The notes under the pieces: generated by a model
The model's input: the letters and a program-made list of their open reading frames with translations, nothing else
Told to the model about the DNA's origin: nothing
The model's database searches: none
Translations under genes and position numbers: made by a program
In this document: one piece after another, positions 41,926-53,332 of the stretch
How positions within the stretch are numbered: position 1 is the first letter of the stretch
Layout of the letters: each line of letters starts with the position of its first letter
Assembly (NCBI GenBank): GCA_032716605.1
Contig: CM064569.1
Location: forward strand, 9,544,180 to 9,608,179
Direction: 5' to 3'
Length of the DNA: 64,000 bases
Source of the DNA: Paralithodes platypus
Taxonomy: Eukaryota; Arthropoda; Malacostraca; Decapoda; Lithodidae

Positions 41926-42187
41926 AAAAAAGGAGAGTAGGGGATTCTGCTTGAAGAAATTGGTGTACAGAATTGATGTTAGAGTGAAGTCCCCTTATAT
42001 TGTTAAAGACAAAGCTGCACCGACGAGCAGCTTTGGGACGTTGCAATGCTCTTGACACAGTCGCATGATGACGACCGGGAGGGCCCTGTGTCGATGACCC
42101 AACCCTGCCGGGGGTGGATATCCGAGGGACCACCATGTTTGCTCTTAACAATTGTACTGCCATGATTTATTAGGTGAAGATGTATGG

Positions 42188-42508
42188 TGTTACATGTATG
42201 ATATGTAGTGGACAGAGTAGTGTTTTATGGATAGAGGATAGCAATGTAGGGCAATGTCGTGAAGTTGGATGTGTATGTTATATAAAGAGGGTTTTCCTGA
42301 TACCCCTGATGTGTGAGGCAGAAAGATATGTATCCAGCTACCAAGGCCTGGTAGAGAAAATGGAATTCAGGCTATTCCCTGAGTCTCCCGAAACCTTGGC
42401 AGTAGTACTTCCCTGGGCGGGGCTGCCTACCCCTACTACCTACAGTTGTAGGTAGACTATAAAAGCCCTAGTGTGGTACCGTATTAAGTAAAGTTATGAT
42501 GTAATACA
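42188..42508 (+). repeat. LTR-like segment with TATA box and tRNA-Leu-like PBS, copy 1
   Basis: It begins TGTTACATG and ends ..TAATACA. TATAAAAG is at 42458-42465, preceded by the 20-bp palindrome CTACCTACAGTTGTAGGTAG (42436-42455). Just outside, TTGATGTCAGAAGTTGGA (42514-42531) resembles the TGGTGTCAG-type primer-binding site complementary to tRNA-Leu 3' ends that some LTR retrotransposons use. No second LTR or gag-pol is present, and the segment could instead be the 5' region of family B. Confidence 0.35.
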
Positions 42509-43044
42509 GTAAATTGATGTCAGAAGTTGGAATATATGTACAGTCGGTCACCTTTCCGACTAGGCCACCTAATAGTAATTTTGCTGGGAGTCTTTCGCTC
42601 TGATACTAGTAAGATTGCTGGCAAGATACTGGTCTGGCAGCTTATGAGGTCAACATTTACAATATTTCAGTTACGTAAATTCATCTATCACCAGTCTAGT
42701 TCCCGATACCAGTGCACAATATTCCAGTAATGTTGCCAGAAGAATGTTGATCATAGAATGTTTTTTTTTTATATATTTTTTTTTTTTTTAAGAGACAATG
42801 AACGGAGGAAGGAAAAACACAGATAAAACAAAAAGGTCCATGTGCCTAAAGGCATCCTCCATTCATAAAATGTTTGTAACAACTGGATTTTAACTTTTGT
42901 AGATTGTAAGTTTGTGGAAAGCAACTCGAGGGAAGTGAATTCCAAAGAGTAGTAGTTCTAGGGATAAATGAATTTTGATATGCAGAAGTTCTGCATTGTG
43001 GAGGAGAAATAGTAAATTCATGGGCGCTCTTGGCTGCCCTAGTT

Positions 43045-43479
43045 CTACGGGGAAAGATGTGGAGAGGCGGCACAATTTGAAGCAAGTTCCTCGGAACAAT
43101 TGCTGTGAAAATATCTGTAGAATAATGCAAGGGATGCAACGTTTCTTCGTATGGATAATGTAGGAAGGTCCTGTGTGATTGTAGGGTTATTGATTAATCT
43201 ATTAGCTTTATTTGGAATTTTGTCCAACTGCCTCAATGCAACCACTCCACTTCCAGTCCACAGAGGTGAACAGTAATCCATCTGAGAACGCACATGACTT
43301 TTATATATTACGGCCAACTGCTCGTCAGTGAAGAATTCTCGAACTCTGTACAGGAGTCCCAGTTTTTTAGAGGCATTCTTAGCAATGCTTCTAACATAAT
43401 GTGTCCAGCTTAAGTTAGTAGTTAATGTTACACCGAGAATGTCAATACTAGGGGAAGTGGGAATATTTACATCATTCAA
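43045..43479 (-). pseudogene. Family B ORF2 C-terminal region, copy 2
   Basis: PTSPSIDILGVTLTTNLSWTHYVRSIAKNASKKLGLLYRVREFFTDEQLAVIYKSHVRSQMDYCSPLWTG..RNVASLALFYRYFHSNCSEELAS. An extra T near 43077 shifts the remainder into the 42846-43139 frame. Confidence 0.85.
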
Positions 43480-43506
43480 AAATATATGGGAGTCAGTGAG
43501 ATTCTG

Positions 43507-45075
43507 TCAGTTAGAAAATTGAATGTACTTGGTTTTCTGTGCATTAAAGGAAACTAGATTTTGTTGTCCCCATTCATTAATTCTAGAAAGGTCCTGGTTT
43601 AGAGAAATTGCAGTGTTTATTTTTGAATTTATAAGATCGGGTTGGGTGAAAGAATTGGTAAATGTGAAGGAACTGTGGAGTGTTGAGTCATCTGCGTAGG
43701 AATGTATTGGATTATGAGTGGTAGATATGAGATCATTGATATGAATGAGGAACAGAGTTGGGGCCAAAACTGATCCCTGGGGAACACCAGCATTTATTGA
43801 GTTAAATTGAGAATAAAGGCCATCTACCATTACACGTATTTTTCTGTTATGAAGATAAGAACAAATTAGTGGAACTAATGATGCAAGGCCGTAGTGTGAC
43901 ATCTTCGACAATAAGGATTGATGCCAGACTCTATCAAATGCCTTTGATATATCCAGTGCTATTGTATGTGTTTCACAATGTTGGTCTGTAGCTTGGTTGA
44001 TTTGATGCGTAAGAAGGCAAAGAATGTCTGCAGTTGATCGACATCGTCTAAAACCATATTGCCTATCACTGATTAATTTATTATTCTCAAGATGATTAAT
44101 TATGTGATTATTTAATATAATTTCAAAGACTTTACCAAGAGTGGAAGTTATAGCTATTGGTCTGTAGTTTGATGGATCTGAAGAGGCACCTTTTTTAGGA
44201 ACTGGATGGATGTTTGCTTCTTTCCAGGGTACTGGGAAGCATGAGCTACGAGTACACAGACGGAAAAAATTTGCCAATACGGGAGCGAGCACCAAGGAGC
44301 AATTCTTAAGTACTATTGGAGGAATTTCATCTGGACCAGGAGCCTTATCTACTGAGAGATTCTGCAAAATAGTTTTGACATGTCTGGTGTGGATCTTAAG
44401 TGAGGGAATTTCAGGCGAATTAAAATTAAGTACAGGGACATCTTGATTTATTTCATCTAAGGATGAGTTGGTGGAGAAAATATCCGCAAGAAGGTTAGCT
44501 TTACCTCGTGGGTCACTTACAAGATTGCCAGTCGGAGATTTTAATGGTGGAATGGATGAAGCAGTAGTGAAGTTGGATTTGAATGAGTTAAGAGTAGACC
44601 AAAATATTTTGTTATCATTTGGATTATTTTGAAGTTTATTTGCCTGCTTGTGGAGAAAGTTTGATTTAGTTAGGTTTAATACAGTTTTGGCATGATTTCT
44701 GATGTTTCTAACGTAATTAAAGGCTTCATGTGTTTTTGATCTTGTATATGCATTGTAGGCTATTGCTTTTTGTTCAGTTACTCTAGCACAATTATGGTCA
44801 AACCATTTAGGTGAATTAGATCTTTTACTGTACTTTTGATGAGGAATAAAAGTTTCCATTCCAATTTTTACAAAATCTTGTATGTGGCTCAAGGTGGAGT
44901 GTGCATCATTAGAAAAGAAAGAGGTCCAGGGAATATCAATAAAGAAACCTTGAAGACCCTCCCAGTCGTAATGCCATTTAGTCACCAAAACAGGTTCAGA
45001 GTGGGAAGGTGTGGTAGGTGATAGACAGGTGGCCTGTATCAAACAGTGATCAGAAGATCCAAGCGGGGACCTCAC
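43507..45075 (-). CDS. Family B reverse transcriptase, 522 codons open
   Basis: It begins at the end of the endonuclease (PLGSSDHCLIQATCLSP) and runs through the linker and the whole RT: VDKAPGPDEIPP, PVPWKEANIHPVPKKG, NYRPIAITSTLGKVFEIILNNHI, RQYGFRRCRSTADILC, TIALDISKAFDRVWHQSLL (first Asp), [36 protein letters not shown] (YADD) and WGQQNLVSFNAQKTKYIQFS. All catalytic residues are seen. It ends where the C-terminal part continues past a stop in codons that read TGACAG. The upstream EN half is in another frame (45598-45143). Confidence 0.88.
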   Translation of the reverse strand: MRSPLGSSDHCLIQATCLSPTTPSHSEPVLVTKWHYDWEGLQGFFIDIPWTSFFSNDAHSTLSHIQDFVKIGMETFIPHQKYSKRSNSPKWFDHNCARVTEQKAIAYNAYTRSKTHEAFNYVRNIRNHAKTVLNLTKSNFLHKQANKLQNNPNDNKIFWSTLNSFKSNFTTASSIPPLKSPTGNLVSDPRGKANLLADIFSTNSSLDEINQDVPVLNFNSPEIPSLKIHTRHVKTILQNLSVDKAPGPDEIPPIVLKNCSLVLAPVLANFFRLCTRSSCFPVPWKEANIHPVPKKGASSDPSNYRPIAITSTLGKVFEIILNNHIINHLENNKLISDRQYGFRRCRSTADILCLLTHQINQATDQHCETHTIALDISKAFDRVWHQSLLSKMSHYGLASLVPLICSYLHNRKIRVMVDGLYSQFNSINAGVPQGSVLAPTLFLIHINDLISTTHNPIHSYADDSTLHSSFTFTNSFTQPDLINSKINTAISLNQDLSRINEWGQQNLVSFNAQKTKYIQFSN

Positions 45076-45142
45076 TGTAACATCATAATTTTCTGAATTG
45101 GTTGTTAAAAATAAGTCCAGTAGGTGGGAATTATGATTAGGA

Positions 45143-45598
45143 TTATCTGGTACACGGGGGGGGTTGGTTGACTAGTTGAGTGAGATTAAATGAGTCTGCA
45201 AATAGCTCACATTCAAGACCAGCATCATCAGTCCTGGCTGAATGAGTGAGCCATTCAACATTATGGACATTAAAATCACCCAACACAGTGATTTCAGAAG
45301 AAGCATTTAAGTTGAGGACACTGAGTTGTGAGGACAGAGAATCAAAAAGACTTTGCTCTGGAGGAGTATTTGGGGAACGGTAGATGTAACATATGTATTT
45401 AAATTTACCAGCAGAAATTAATTTGTATATAGAATAATCAAAATAGGGACAATTGAAACTAGTAACCTCCTCCAGGGCAATTTCAGATTTTGCGAAGCAC
45501 CATACACCTCCTTTAGGTCTGAAATTTTGGAGCAGTTGATAACCTGGAAAATTAAATCTAGACGTGTCAGATGTGGATGTTACTTGAGTCTCTGTCAA
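45143..45598 (-). pseudogene. Family B endonuclease frame, copy 2, 151 codons
   Basis: TETQVTSTSDTSRFNFPGYQLLQNFRPKGGVWCFAKSE, YIYRSPNTPPEQSLFDSL, ITVLGDFNVHNVEWLTHSARTDDAGLE, ending in a frameshift at the G run near 45158. Confidence 0.86.
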
Positions 45599-45849
45599 AA
45601 AAAGGAGAGTAGGAGATTCTGCTTGAAGAAATTGGTGTACAGAATTGATGTTAGAGTGAAGTCCCCTTATATTGCTAAAGAAAAAGCTGCACCGACGAGC
45701 AGCTTTGGGACTCTTGACACAGTCGCATGATGACGACCGGGAGGGCCCTGTGTCGATGACCCAACCCTGCCGGGGGTGGATATCCGAGGGACCACCATGT
45801 TTGCTCTTAACAATTGAACTGCCATGATTTATTAGGTGAAGATGTATGG

Positions 45850-46169
45850 TGTTACATGTATGATATGTAGTGGGAAGAGTAGAGTTTTATGGATAGAGGA
45901 TAGCAATGTAGGGTAATGTCGTGAAGTTGGATGTGTATGTTATATAAAGAGGGTTTTCCTTATACCCCTGATGTGTGAGGCAGAAAGATATGTATCCAGC
46001 TACCAAGGCCTGGGGGAGAAAATGGAATTCAGGCTATCCCTGAGTCTCCCGAAACCTTGGCGGTAGTACTTCCCTGGGCGGGGCTACCTACCCCTACTAC
46101 CTACAGTTGTAGGTAGGCTATAAAAGCCCTAGTGTGGTACCGTCTTAAGTCAAGTTATTATGTTATACA
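45850..46169 (+). repeat. LTR-like segment, copy 2
   Basis: Second copy of 42188-42508 within the segmental duplication. TATAAAAG at 46119-46126, the same 20-bp palindrome at 46097-46116, and the PBS-like TTGATGTCAGCAGTTGGA at 46175-46192. Confidence 0.35.
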
Positions 46170-46280
46170 GTAAATTGATGTCAGCAGTTGGAATATATGT
46201 ACAGTCGGTCACCTTTCCGACTGGGCCACCTAATGGTAATTTTGCTGGGAGTCTTTCGCTCTGATACTAGTAAGATCGCT

Positions 46281-46730
46281 CACTCCCCCCCACCCCCACC
46301 CCAACCCTGAATCTGTTGCATATTAGGTCCCATAGATGGCGTAGCTAGATTTGCTGGGAAAGAGAGGGAGGGGCTATAGGGAGTAAGGGGGGGGGGGGGG
46401 GAGTGATATTATCGTGTAGGAAAGGTTGGAAGTGTGTAGGGTGGGTATGTTAAGTGAATTATTTCACCAGGTTTAAGGTTACCGTTTTGTTTCATGATAT
46501 TAATTACAATTATTGAACAGCTATTTTTTAGTGAAATCTACCTTTAAGAAATATTAGAATATGTATTATTAATTTTTGCAATAATTGCTACAGTTCCGTT
46601 CTCCGCTTAAGCTGTTGCTTACCCCATTGCTCTAAACACGTGTTAGATAATATATTTACTGTATATGGAGAGCTTAAGTCTAATGTTAATAACGTTAATA
46701 TTAGCACACCCATATGTATACATTATCTTT
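46281..46730. other. Unassigned sequence with C and G runs
   Basis: CCCCCCCACCCCCACCCC near 46285 and a G run near 46388. No ORF or repeat recognised. Confidence 0.45.
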
Positions 46731-47784
46731 ATATATCAATATTATGTTTCATGACTGTCAACATGGTGTCCATGGAAACGAGAGCTTGTTGGTAATTCGG
46801 GAATATAATCACAGTAAAGGTCACACTACCATTACACCAAAAGTCTAACACAATGTTCTCAACAATGTTATACAAAACAAACAACATATTAATCATAATT
46901 GATATACAGTATTTTACTATCATTTAACTTTTTACAAAGCAGTTTACAAACATTTACTGGCCGTGAACCTTTTTTTTTTTATTTGGCCTATGCCTATTAA
47001 CTCAAGATAATCGTATTCCGAAAGTAAATTAGTTGATGAACTACCGTAGGTATATATAATAATGCAAATGTCTATGTATTCTATGCCATCCAGGAAAATT
47101 GGTATGTCAAAAATTAAAGTGAAGCTGGCAACCTTATTTTATGATTGATTGTATTAACGATCTATTGCACAGCTAGATAAAGACTGAAATACTCTGCATC
47201 ATCAAACTTCCAATACCTCACTGTAGACGTTTATGCTATTTTGACCTCTATTGTCTCATGACAGAAAGTTGAAAATGGTATGGTTCAATTCCTCGCCAAC
47301 CTAACACCTCTGAAAATGCCACACTTACAGCTGTTCAGGCATGCCAACATGTGTCACGATATCAATATATATCCTCTAACTTTATTGTCCTTAACAATAT
47401 AATGGTTTTGACCCACTTGCATTATCTTGCAATGCTAAAAAATAACAGGTGCTTGATGTGCTTCCTGTGAAGTTGTTTTGATTAGAAAAATGTGCAGAAT
47501 ATAACTGTTGTTATGCCTGGAGACAATATATACACGTAACTTGCATTGGAAACCATTATTATAGTTATAATAATTAAAATATAGAGGATTACTGTGGTAA
47601 TTTGATTTGACAATTAATATACGAAAAATTCATTGTAGAGAACAATGTGTTTGTAGACGTTTACTTTTGGTGTAATGGTAGTTTGACCTTTACTGTGATT
47701 ATATTACAAAATTACCAACAAGTTCTCGTTTCCATGGAAACCATGTTGACAGTCATCTATACATGAAGCATAATATTGATATAT
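46731..47784. mobile_element. 1.05-kb DNA transposon with about 140-bp TIRs
   Basis: Left end 46731-46870 (ATATCAATATTATG..CATGGTGTCCATGGAAACGAGAGC..) is mirrored at 47636-47784 (..CTCGTTTCCATGGAAACCATG..CATAATATTGATAT), with a CTACCATTACACCAAAAGT block in both. The interior (46990-47590) has no gene. The right end abuts a CR1-A octamer tail. Confidence 0.82.
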
Positions 47785-49484
47785 AAGAACATAAGAACAT
47801 AAGACAATGGGAGTCTGCAAAAAGCCGATCGGCCCATACAAGGCAGATCCCTGTCACACCCAACCCCAATTATAGGCCCAACTCACTAATACCTTGAGTA
47901 CTGACCCCACCAAAACGGTCAGAGATTAACACAAGATAACGGGGGTCTGCTGAGCGCCGATTGGCCCACACCTGGTAGATCCCCCTCACACCCAACCCAT
48001 CTCGTCCATATGCCTATCTAATTTTATATTAAAGCTCCCTATCGTTCTTGATCCCACTATATCACTTGGTAGCCTATTCCACCCATCTACAACTCTGTTA
48101 CCAAACCAATATTTGCCTATATCTTTTCTGAAACGAAATTTATCTAATTTATAACCATTTGTTCGAGTTCTTTCGCTATCACCGAGCTTCAGTACATATT
48201 TCATGTCTCCTTTATTTACCCCACTGAACCACTTGAACACTTCTATCATATCACCTCTAACTCTGCGTCTTTCTAACGAATGTAAGCCTAATTTGTTCAA
48301 CCTTTCTTCATATGGTAGATTTCTAATATTATGAATCATTGTTGTCATTCTTCGCTGTACTCTCTCCAAGGAATCTATATCCATTCTGTAATAAGGACAC
48401 CAAAATTGGACAGCATAATCCATATGAGGTTTCGCTAATGACAAGTAAAGTTTCAAGATAACATCGGCAGTTCTGTTACTCACACTCCTTGAGATGAACC
48501 CCAGAATCCTATTTGCCTTGTTACGTGGGCTTATACACAGTTTTCAAGGTTTCAAATCGTGGCTAATAAACACACCCAAATCTTTCTCGCAGTCTGAGTT
48601 TTCTAATTCAGCATTAGCTAGTTTATATTTTGCATTAGTATTCGTCTTCCCTATCTTTAATACCTTGCATTTGTCAATGTTAAAATTCATCTGCCACTTT
48701 ACTGACCATTCGTGTAAGGTATCTAGATCCCTTTGGAGGCACTCTATGTCGCTATCTGAATCTATTGGTCTCCCTATTTTGGTATCGTCTGCGAATTTAC
48801 TTATCCTACTAGTTATACCTAAATCAAGGTCATTTATGTATATGATAAATAACAGAGGACCCAATACAGATCCCTGGGGGACACCACTCTTGACTGATCC
48901 TCACTCTGACTTAGTACCATTTATGCTGACTCTCTGCTTCCTACCAATTAGCCATGCCCTAATCCATCCTAACAACGCCCCACCTATTCCATGCGCCTCA
49001 ACCTTTCTCATCAATCTCTCATGAGGGACTCTGTCGAAAGCATTACTGAAATCTAAATATATAATATCATATGATTTGTCATTATCTACTGCTTCATATA
49101 CCTCTGAGAAAAAGCTAAGAAAATTAGTAAGACAAGAACGTCCCTAAGTGAATCCATGCTGAGAAGAATTGATTAAGTTAAATGTTTCTAAGTGGTTTCT
49201 CATTTTCCTAGCAATAATTGACTCTAGTAGCTTTCCTATGATTGAAGTGAGACTAATGGGACGATCATTTGATGCTATGGATTTATCACCTTCTTTGAAG
49301 ATCAGAACTACATTTGCAAGCTTCCAAGCTTCTGGAACTATACCTTTTTCTAATGACTTGTTAAAAAGAAATGTTAATGGGTAACTTAACTCATCTCTGC
49401 ATTCTTTTAATACTCTAGCATATACCTCATCAGGACCAGGTGATTTCTGAGGCTTCAGTCTGTCAATTTCCTTAAGCACATCAA
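47785..49484 (-). mobile_element. 5'-truncated CR1-A copy
   Basis: Octamers, 3'UTR, the C-terminal frame 48483-47986 (MSNRTADVILKLYLSLAKPHMDYAV..DEMGWV) and RT 49484-48544 with a loss of the KPRKQ region near 48540, plus frame breaks near 48870-48905. RT begins at DVLKEIDRLKPQKSPGPDE. It meets the next copy's tail at 49485. More diverged from the consensus than the copies at 21.8 or 61.5 kb. Confidence 0.9.
47986..48483 (-). pseudogene. CR1-A ORF2 C-terminal frame, 165 codons
   Basis: Open from SNRTADVILKLY to the natural stop after DEMGWV, with replacements such as FSGVNKGDMKYVLKLGDSERTRTNGYKL. Confidence 0.85.
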
Positions 49485-51911
49485 AAGAACATAAGAAAAT
49501 GGGAGTCTGCAAAAAGCCGATCGGCCCATACAAGGCAGATCCCTGTCACACCCAACCCTAATTACAAGGCCCAATTATAGACCCATCTCACTAATACCTT
49601 GAGTACTGACCCCACCAAAACGGTCAGAGATTAACACAAGATTACGGGGGTCTGCTGAGCGCCGATTGGCCCACACCTGGTAGATCCCCCTCACACCCAA
49701 CCCATCTCCTCCATATGCCTATCTAATTTTATCTTAAAGCTCCCTATCGTTCTTGATCCCACTATATCACTTGGTAGCCTATTCCACCCATATTCAACTC
49801 TGTTACCAAACCAATATTTGCCTATATATTTTCTGAAACGAAATTTATCTAATTTGAAACCATTTGTACGAGTTCTTTCGCTATCACTGAGCTTTAGTAC
49901 ATTTTTCATGTCTCCTTTATTAATTCCACTAACCCATTTGAATACCTCTATCATGTCACCTCTAACTCTGCGTCTCTCTAACGAATGTAAGCCTAATTTC
50001 TTCAACCTTTCTTCATACGGAAGATTTCTAATATTATGGATCATTTTTGTCATTCTACGGTGTACTCTCTCCAATGAATCTATGTCCATTCTGTATTAAG
50101 GACACCAAAATTGAACAGCATAATCTATATGGGGTCTCACTAATGACAAGTAAAGCTTGAAGATAACATCAGCAGTTCTGTTACTCACACTCCTAGATAT
50201 GAACCCGAGAATCCTGTTTGCCTTGTTTCGAACGCTTATACACTGTTTTCTAGGCTTCAGATCATTGCTAACAAACACACCTAGATCTTTCTCACAATTT
50301 GAGTTTTCTAATTCCATATTAGCTAGTTTATATTTAACATTTGTATGCATATTCCCTATCTGTAATACCTTGCAATGTCAATGTTAAACTTCATCTGCCA
50401 ATTTACTAACCATTCGTGTAAGGTATCTAGATCCCTTTGGAGGCACTCTATATCTCTAACTGAATCAATTTTTCTCCCCATTTTGGTATCGTCTGCAAAT
50501 TTACTTATCCTACTAGTTATACTTAAATCAAGGTCATTTATGCAAATAACAAACAACAGAGGACCTAATACAGATCCCTGGGGGACACCACTTTTGACTG
50601 CTCCCCATTCTGACTTAGTACCATTTATGCTGACTCTCTGCTTCCTACCAATTAGCCATGACCTAATCCATCCCAACAACCCCCCACCTATTCCATGCGC
50701 CTCAACCTTTCTCATCAATCTCTCATGGGGGACTCTGTCGAAAGCTTTACTGAAATCTAAATATATTATATCATATGACTTGTCATTATCTACTGCTTCA
50801 TATACCTCAGAGAAAAAACTAAGCAAATTAATAAGACAAGAACATCCCTGAGTGAATCCATGCTTAGAAGATTTTTTTTAAATTAAATGTGCCTAAGTGG
50901 TTTCTAATTTTACTAGCAATAATTGACTCTAGGAGCTTTCCTATGATTGATGTAAGACTAATGGGACGGTAATTGGATGCTATTGATTAATCACCTTTTT
51001 TGAAGATCGGAACTACATTTGCAAGCTTCCAAGCTTCTGGAACTATACCTGTCTCTAATGACTTGTTAAATAGAAATGTTAATGGGTAACTTAACTCATC
51101 TCTACATTCTTTTAATACTCTAGCATATACCTCATCAGGACCAGGCGATTTATGAGGTTTCAGTCTGTCAATTTCCTTAAGCACATCATTTCTACTTATA
51201 GGAACCGTACTTAACCTATTTTCTACACTATCGCTATATACCTTACAGACTTCTGGAAACTGTGCCAAATATTAATTAGTGAAATTGACTATTTAATGTA
51301 CTGCACATTTCTAAATCATTTTCTGTCATTTCTCCTATCGAAGTTTTAAGGGGACCAATTACATCTCTAACCTTGGACTTATATAGTTGGTAAAAAGCTT
51401 TAGGATTATTTTTTGAGTCATTGTCAACCTTAATTTCATAATTTATTTTTTCTTTCCTAATATCCTTTTTTACCTGTCTTGATAGATTCTGATAGTAAGC
51501 AAGTAGGTGAATTTCGCCTTTCTTAATTTTTCTATATATTCCTCTCTTTTTTCCTAGAAGATCTAATAGTCTATTATTCATACATTTGGGGTGGTTCTGT
51601 GTTGATCTAAATGTTCTTTTGGGGATATATTTATTTTGCGCATTGAATACTGACTCTATAAAATTATCGTATGTATCTACCAAGGTTGACGTCTCTTCCT
51701 GACTTAAGATGACAGGTGCCTGAGAAGGGGTACACTCATTTGGATACCTGGACCAACTTAATTTTTTGACCATAGGGTCCGCTAATAGGGCTCTTCTTAA
51801 CCCACCATAATTGGCTTTTCTGAAGTCAGGGATTAATGTTGTATTCTCTCTGGTATTGCCTTTCCATCGTATATTAAAATACACAAAATTGTGGTCACTA
51901 TTGCCTAGGTC
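49485..51911 (-). mobile_element. 5'-truncated CR1-A copy, endonuclease end to tail
   Basis: Octamers, 3'UTR, C-terminus (50089-49691), [26 protein letters not shown] (50350-50096), RT (50826-50356, [31 protein letters not shown]), RT start (51268-50987) and the end of the endonuclease (DLGNSDHNFVYFNIRWKGN, 51911). Frame breaks near 50095 (a TAA in place of TAC), 50373, 50870 and 51275. Confidence 0.9.
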
Positions 51912-52350
51912 TGTGGTCTTCATTGCGCGGCTCGCGAGCCAGTGGCGGCTCGCAATTACCTGATTGGCGGCTCGCAAGAGAGAGAGAGAGAGAATTCATC
52001 AGTAATCAGAGAAAAGTCCAAAATATTAGATATATATTACATCATTATGCCGTATCAGATGTATCACTTAATACAATTACTAATGGGAATAGGCCTAGTG
52101 GCCCTGGCAACTCTTTACTTTTCATAATTATCCAACACAAAGAGAAAAGGAGAAAACAGAGAGCACCCATTTATACAGGAATGATGAGGGAGAGAGGAAA
52201 ACGAACATGGATAAAGTAAAAGAACAGCTGGCTCATTTCCGGTCATCACAACATTAAATGAAAATATTTATTTTTTTAATTTATAATAATAAAGTCAAAA
52301 ATTATAATATACTATATTTTTGCTAAAGGATTTCAATATATTTTGTTTTA
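51912..52350. other. Unassigned sequence upstream of CR1-A truncation point
   Basis: It begins with GGCTCGCGAGCCAGTGGCGGCTCGC, a GC-rich stretch with an inverted GGCTCGCGAGCC word, then (GA)n and AT-rich DNA. No ORF supported. It could be the end of a DNA transposon. Confidence 0.35.
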
Positions 52351-52351
52351 C

Positions 52352-52417
52352 TATAGGTAGCGCCAACGAACTTGACACACATATCGATCCCTGACCTCTT
52401 CGTAACTCAAAAGGACC
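52352..52417. mobile_element. CTATAG-family MITE, left half
   Basis: CTATAGGTAGCGCCAACGAACTTGACAC..CCTCTTCGTAACTCAAAA is the inverted match of 61405-61465. The centre is not adjacent. It is inferred to lie at 61322, with about 8.9 kb inserted between. Confidence 0.65.
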
Positions 52418-52694
52418 TTGAATCAGAATCAGAATCAGAATGTGAGGTGAGGCCTCACTAGTAGTGAAATAAGAGAAATCAGAGCAAGACATGTAGGGGT
52501 TAAAAATGAAGAGTTGAAGAGTTTGAAAAGATGGTGGGCTGTCCACCTAGCTATTGTATATGCTACGTATACTATGTATCCACAAGAATTCCCGTCGCGA
52601 GCAACCACAGCCAACCCCGGCTTCTCCAGATTTCCTTTCCAGAAAGAGGGACCCGATAGGTCCCCTGCCTGGGGAACTCATCTCTACATTCATC
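52418..52694. other. Short hexamer repeat and unassigned sequence 3' of the Jockey-like element
   Basis: GAATCAGAATCAGAATCAGAATG near 52421-52443 reads TGATTC repeats on the minus strand and may be the 3' tail of an element. The rest is non-coding. Confidence 0.4.
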
Positions 52695-53236
52695 TCTATT
52701 ATAGGTAGTACAAAGGATTTGACAAGTTGCAGTTGTATATGTGGTGAGAGATCTTTTAGTTTGTATAGCTCACTAAATGCTTGTTTCCCCTTGATTGTTA
52801 AGTCCTTGACATGTCTGCAATAACCTGTTGTAGTGATCTGTAATCCCAATATTTTACCTTTATGTTTATAATCTAAAAGCTCTCCGTTTGCTACTACTTC
52901 CTCATATTTTTTGTTTGCAATATTGATTAGAGCGAGTTTAGTCTGGTTAGTATTTATTTTCCAGCTTTTTTTAAATGCGTTGATTTTTTCTATTTCTGCA
53001 CCTACAAGCTCTGCCATAAGTCTTCTTGATTTTCCTCTGTAAGTGATAATTTGAGTTATGTCACGGCATATGTGATATTATGGCAATCTATTGCAGGCTC
53101 GGGCATGTCTCTGGTGTAAATAGTGTATAAGGTTGGCGAAAGAATTCCCCCTTGAGGTACTCCACTTGTTATTACTATTTCTGGCCCCATTATTGTTCCC
53201 ACACGTATACTGACTGTGCGGTCCACGAGGTAATCA
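52695..53236 (-). mobile_element. Jockey-like non-LTR element, fragment 3 of 3 (RT end)
   Basis: The minus strand encodes YLVDRTVSIRVGTIMGPEIVITSGVPQGGILSPTLYTIYTRDMPEPA, a gap with the expected YADD region degraded (NITYAVT near 53059, and a missing segment), then EIEKINAFKKSWKINTNQTKLALINIANKK and LKDLSPHIQLQLVKSFVLPIIE. SGVPQGGILSPTLY is RT motif B. It continues from the fragment at 57511-57834. Confidence 0.82.
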
Positions 53237-53332
53237 CCTGCCTGACCTTTGCTGAGTGAGGACCTGTCCCTAATGACTCCCAGTGAATTATCTTTGCCCA
53301 TAATGTGGTGATAGTGTTAACGCTTTCTTAAA

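Larger units (their letters stand above)
39085..42187 (-). mobile_element. Family B non-LTR retrotransposon, copy 1
   Basis: On the minus strand: N-terminal region with NNIRGLHSNINSVHQFLQ (endonuclease start), EN, linker, RT, C-terminal domain, 3'UTR and a poly(A) of more than 20 at 39090-39110. Frame breaks: an eighth T in the LLFLTETQ codons near 41926, a base loss in the RT near 40432, a one-base gain in a T run near 40157, an in-frame TAG near 39888, and one extra T near 39680. The clade is uncertain (Jockey/I-like by poly(A) tail and domain order). Confidence 0.9.
38955..42627. repeat. Segmental duplication, copy 1 (3.67 kb, tandem)
   Basis: From ACTGGTCTGGCAGCTTATGAG to GTAAGATTGCTGGCAAGAT. 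The following copy repeats the whole segment, including about 135 bp beyond the poly(A) of the retrotransposon, so the retrotransposon was duplicated with its flanks and did not insert twice. Confidence 0.88.
42760..45845 (-). mobile_element. Family B non-LTR retrotransposon, copy 2
   Basis: Same order as copy 1. The poly(A) tract (42761-42790) is interrupted by ATATA. Lesions specific to this copy are a 10-bp loss near 45710 in the N-terminus and one extra G in the run near 45158. The RT core is intact here. Confidence 0.9.
42628..46280. repeat. Segmental duplication, copy 2
   Basis: Matches 38955-42627 end to end with a few percent difference, including small indels. The right end diverges after GATACTAGTAAGATCGCT. 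Confidence 0.88.

Noticed and set aside
39085..42187. Two independent insertions of family B
   Set aside because: Both copies share flanking non-element sequence on both sides, so a tandem duplication explains them better.
51912..51975. hAT transposon end at the CR1-A truncation point
   Set aside because: The GGCTCGCGAGCC stretch resembles some hAT ends, but no matching second TIR or 8-bp duplication is visible.
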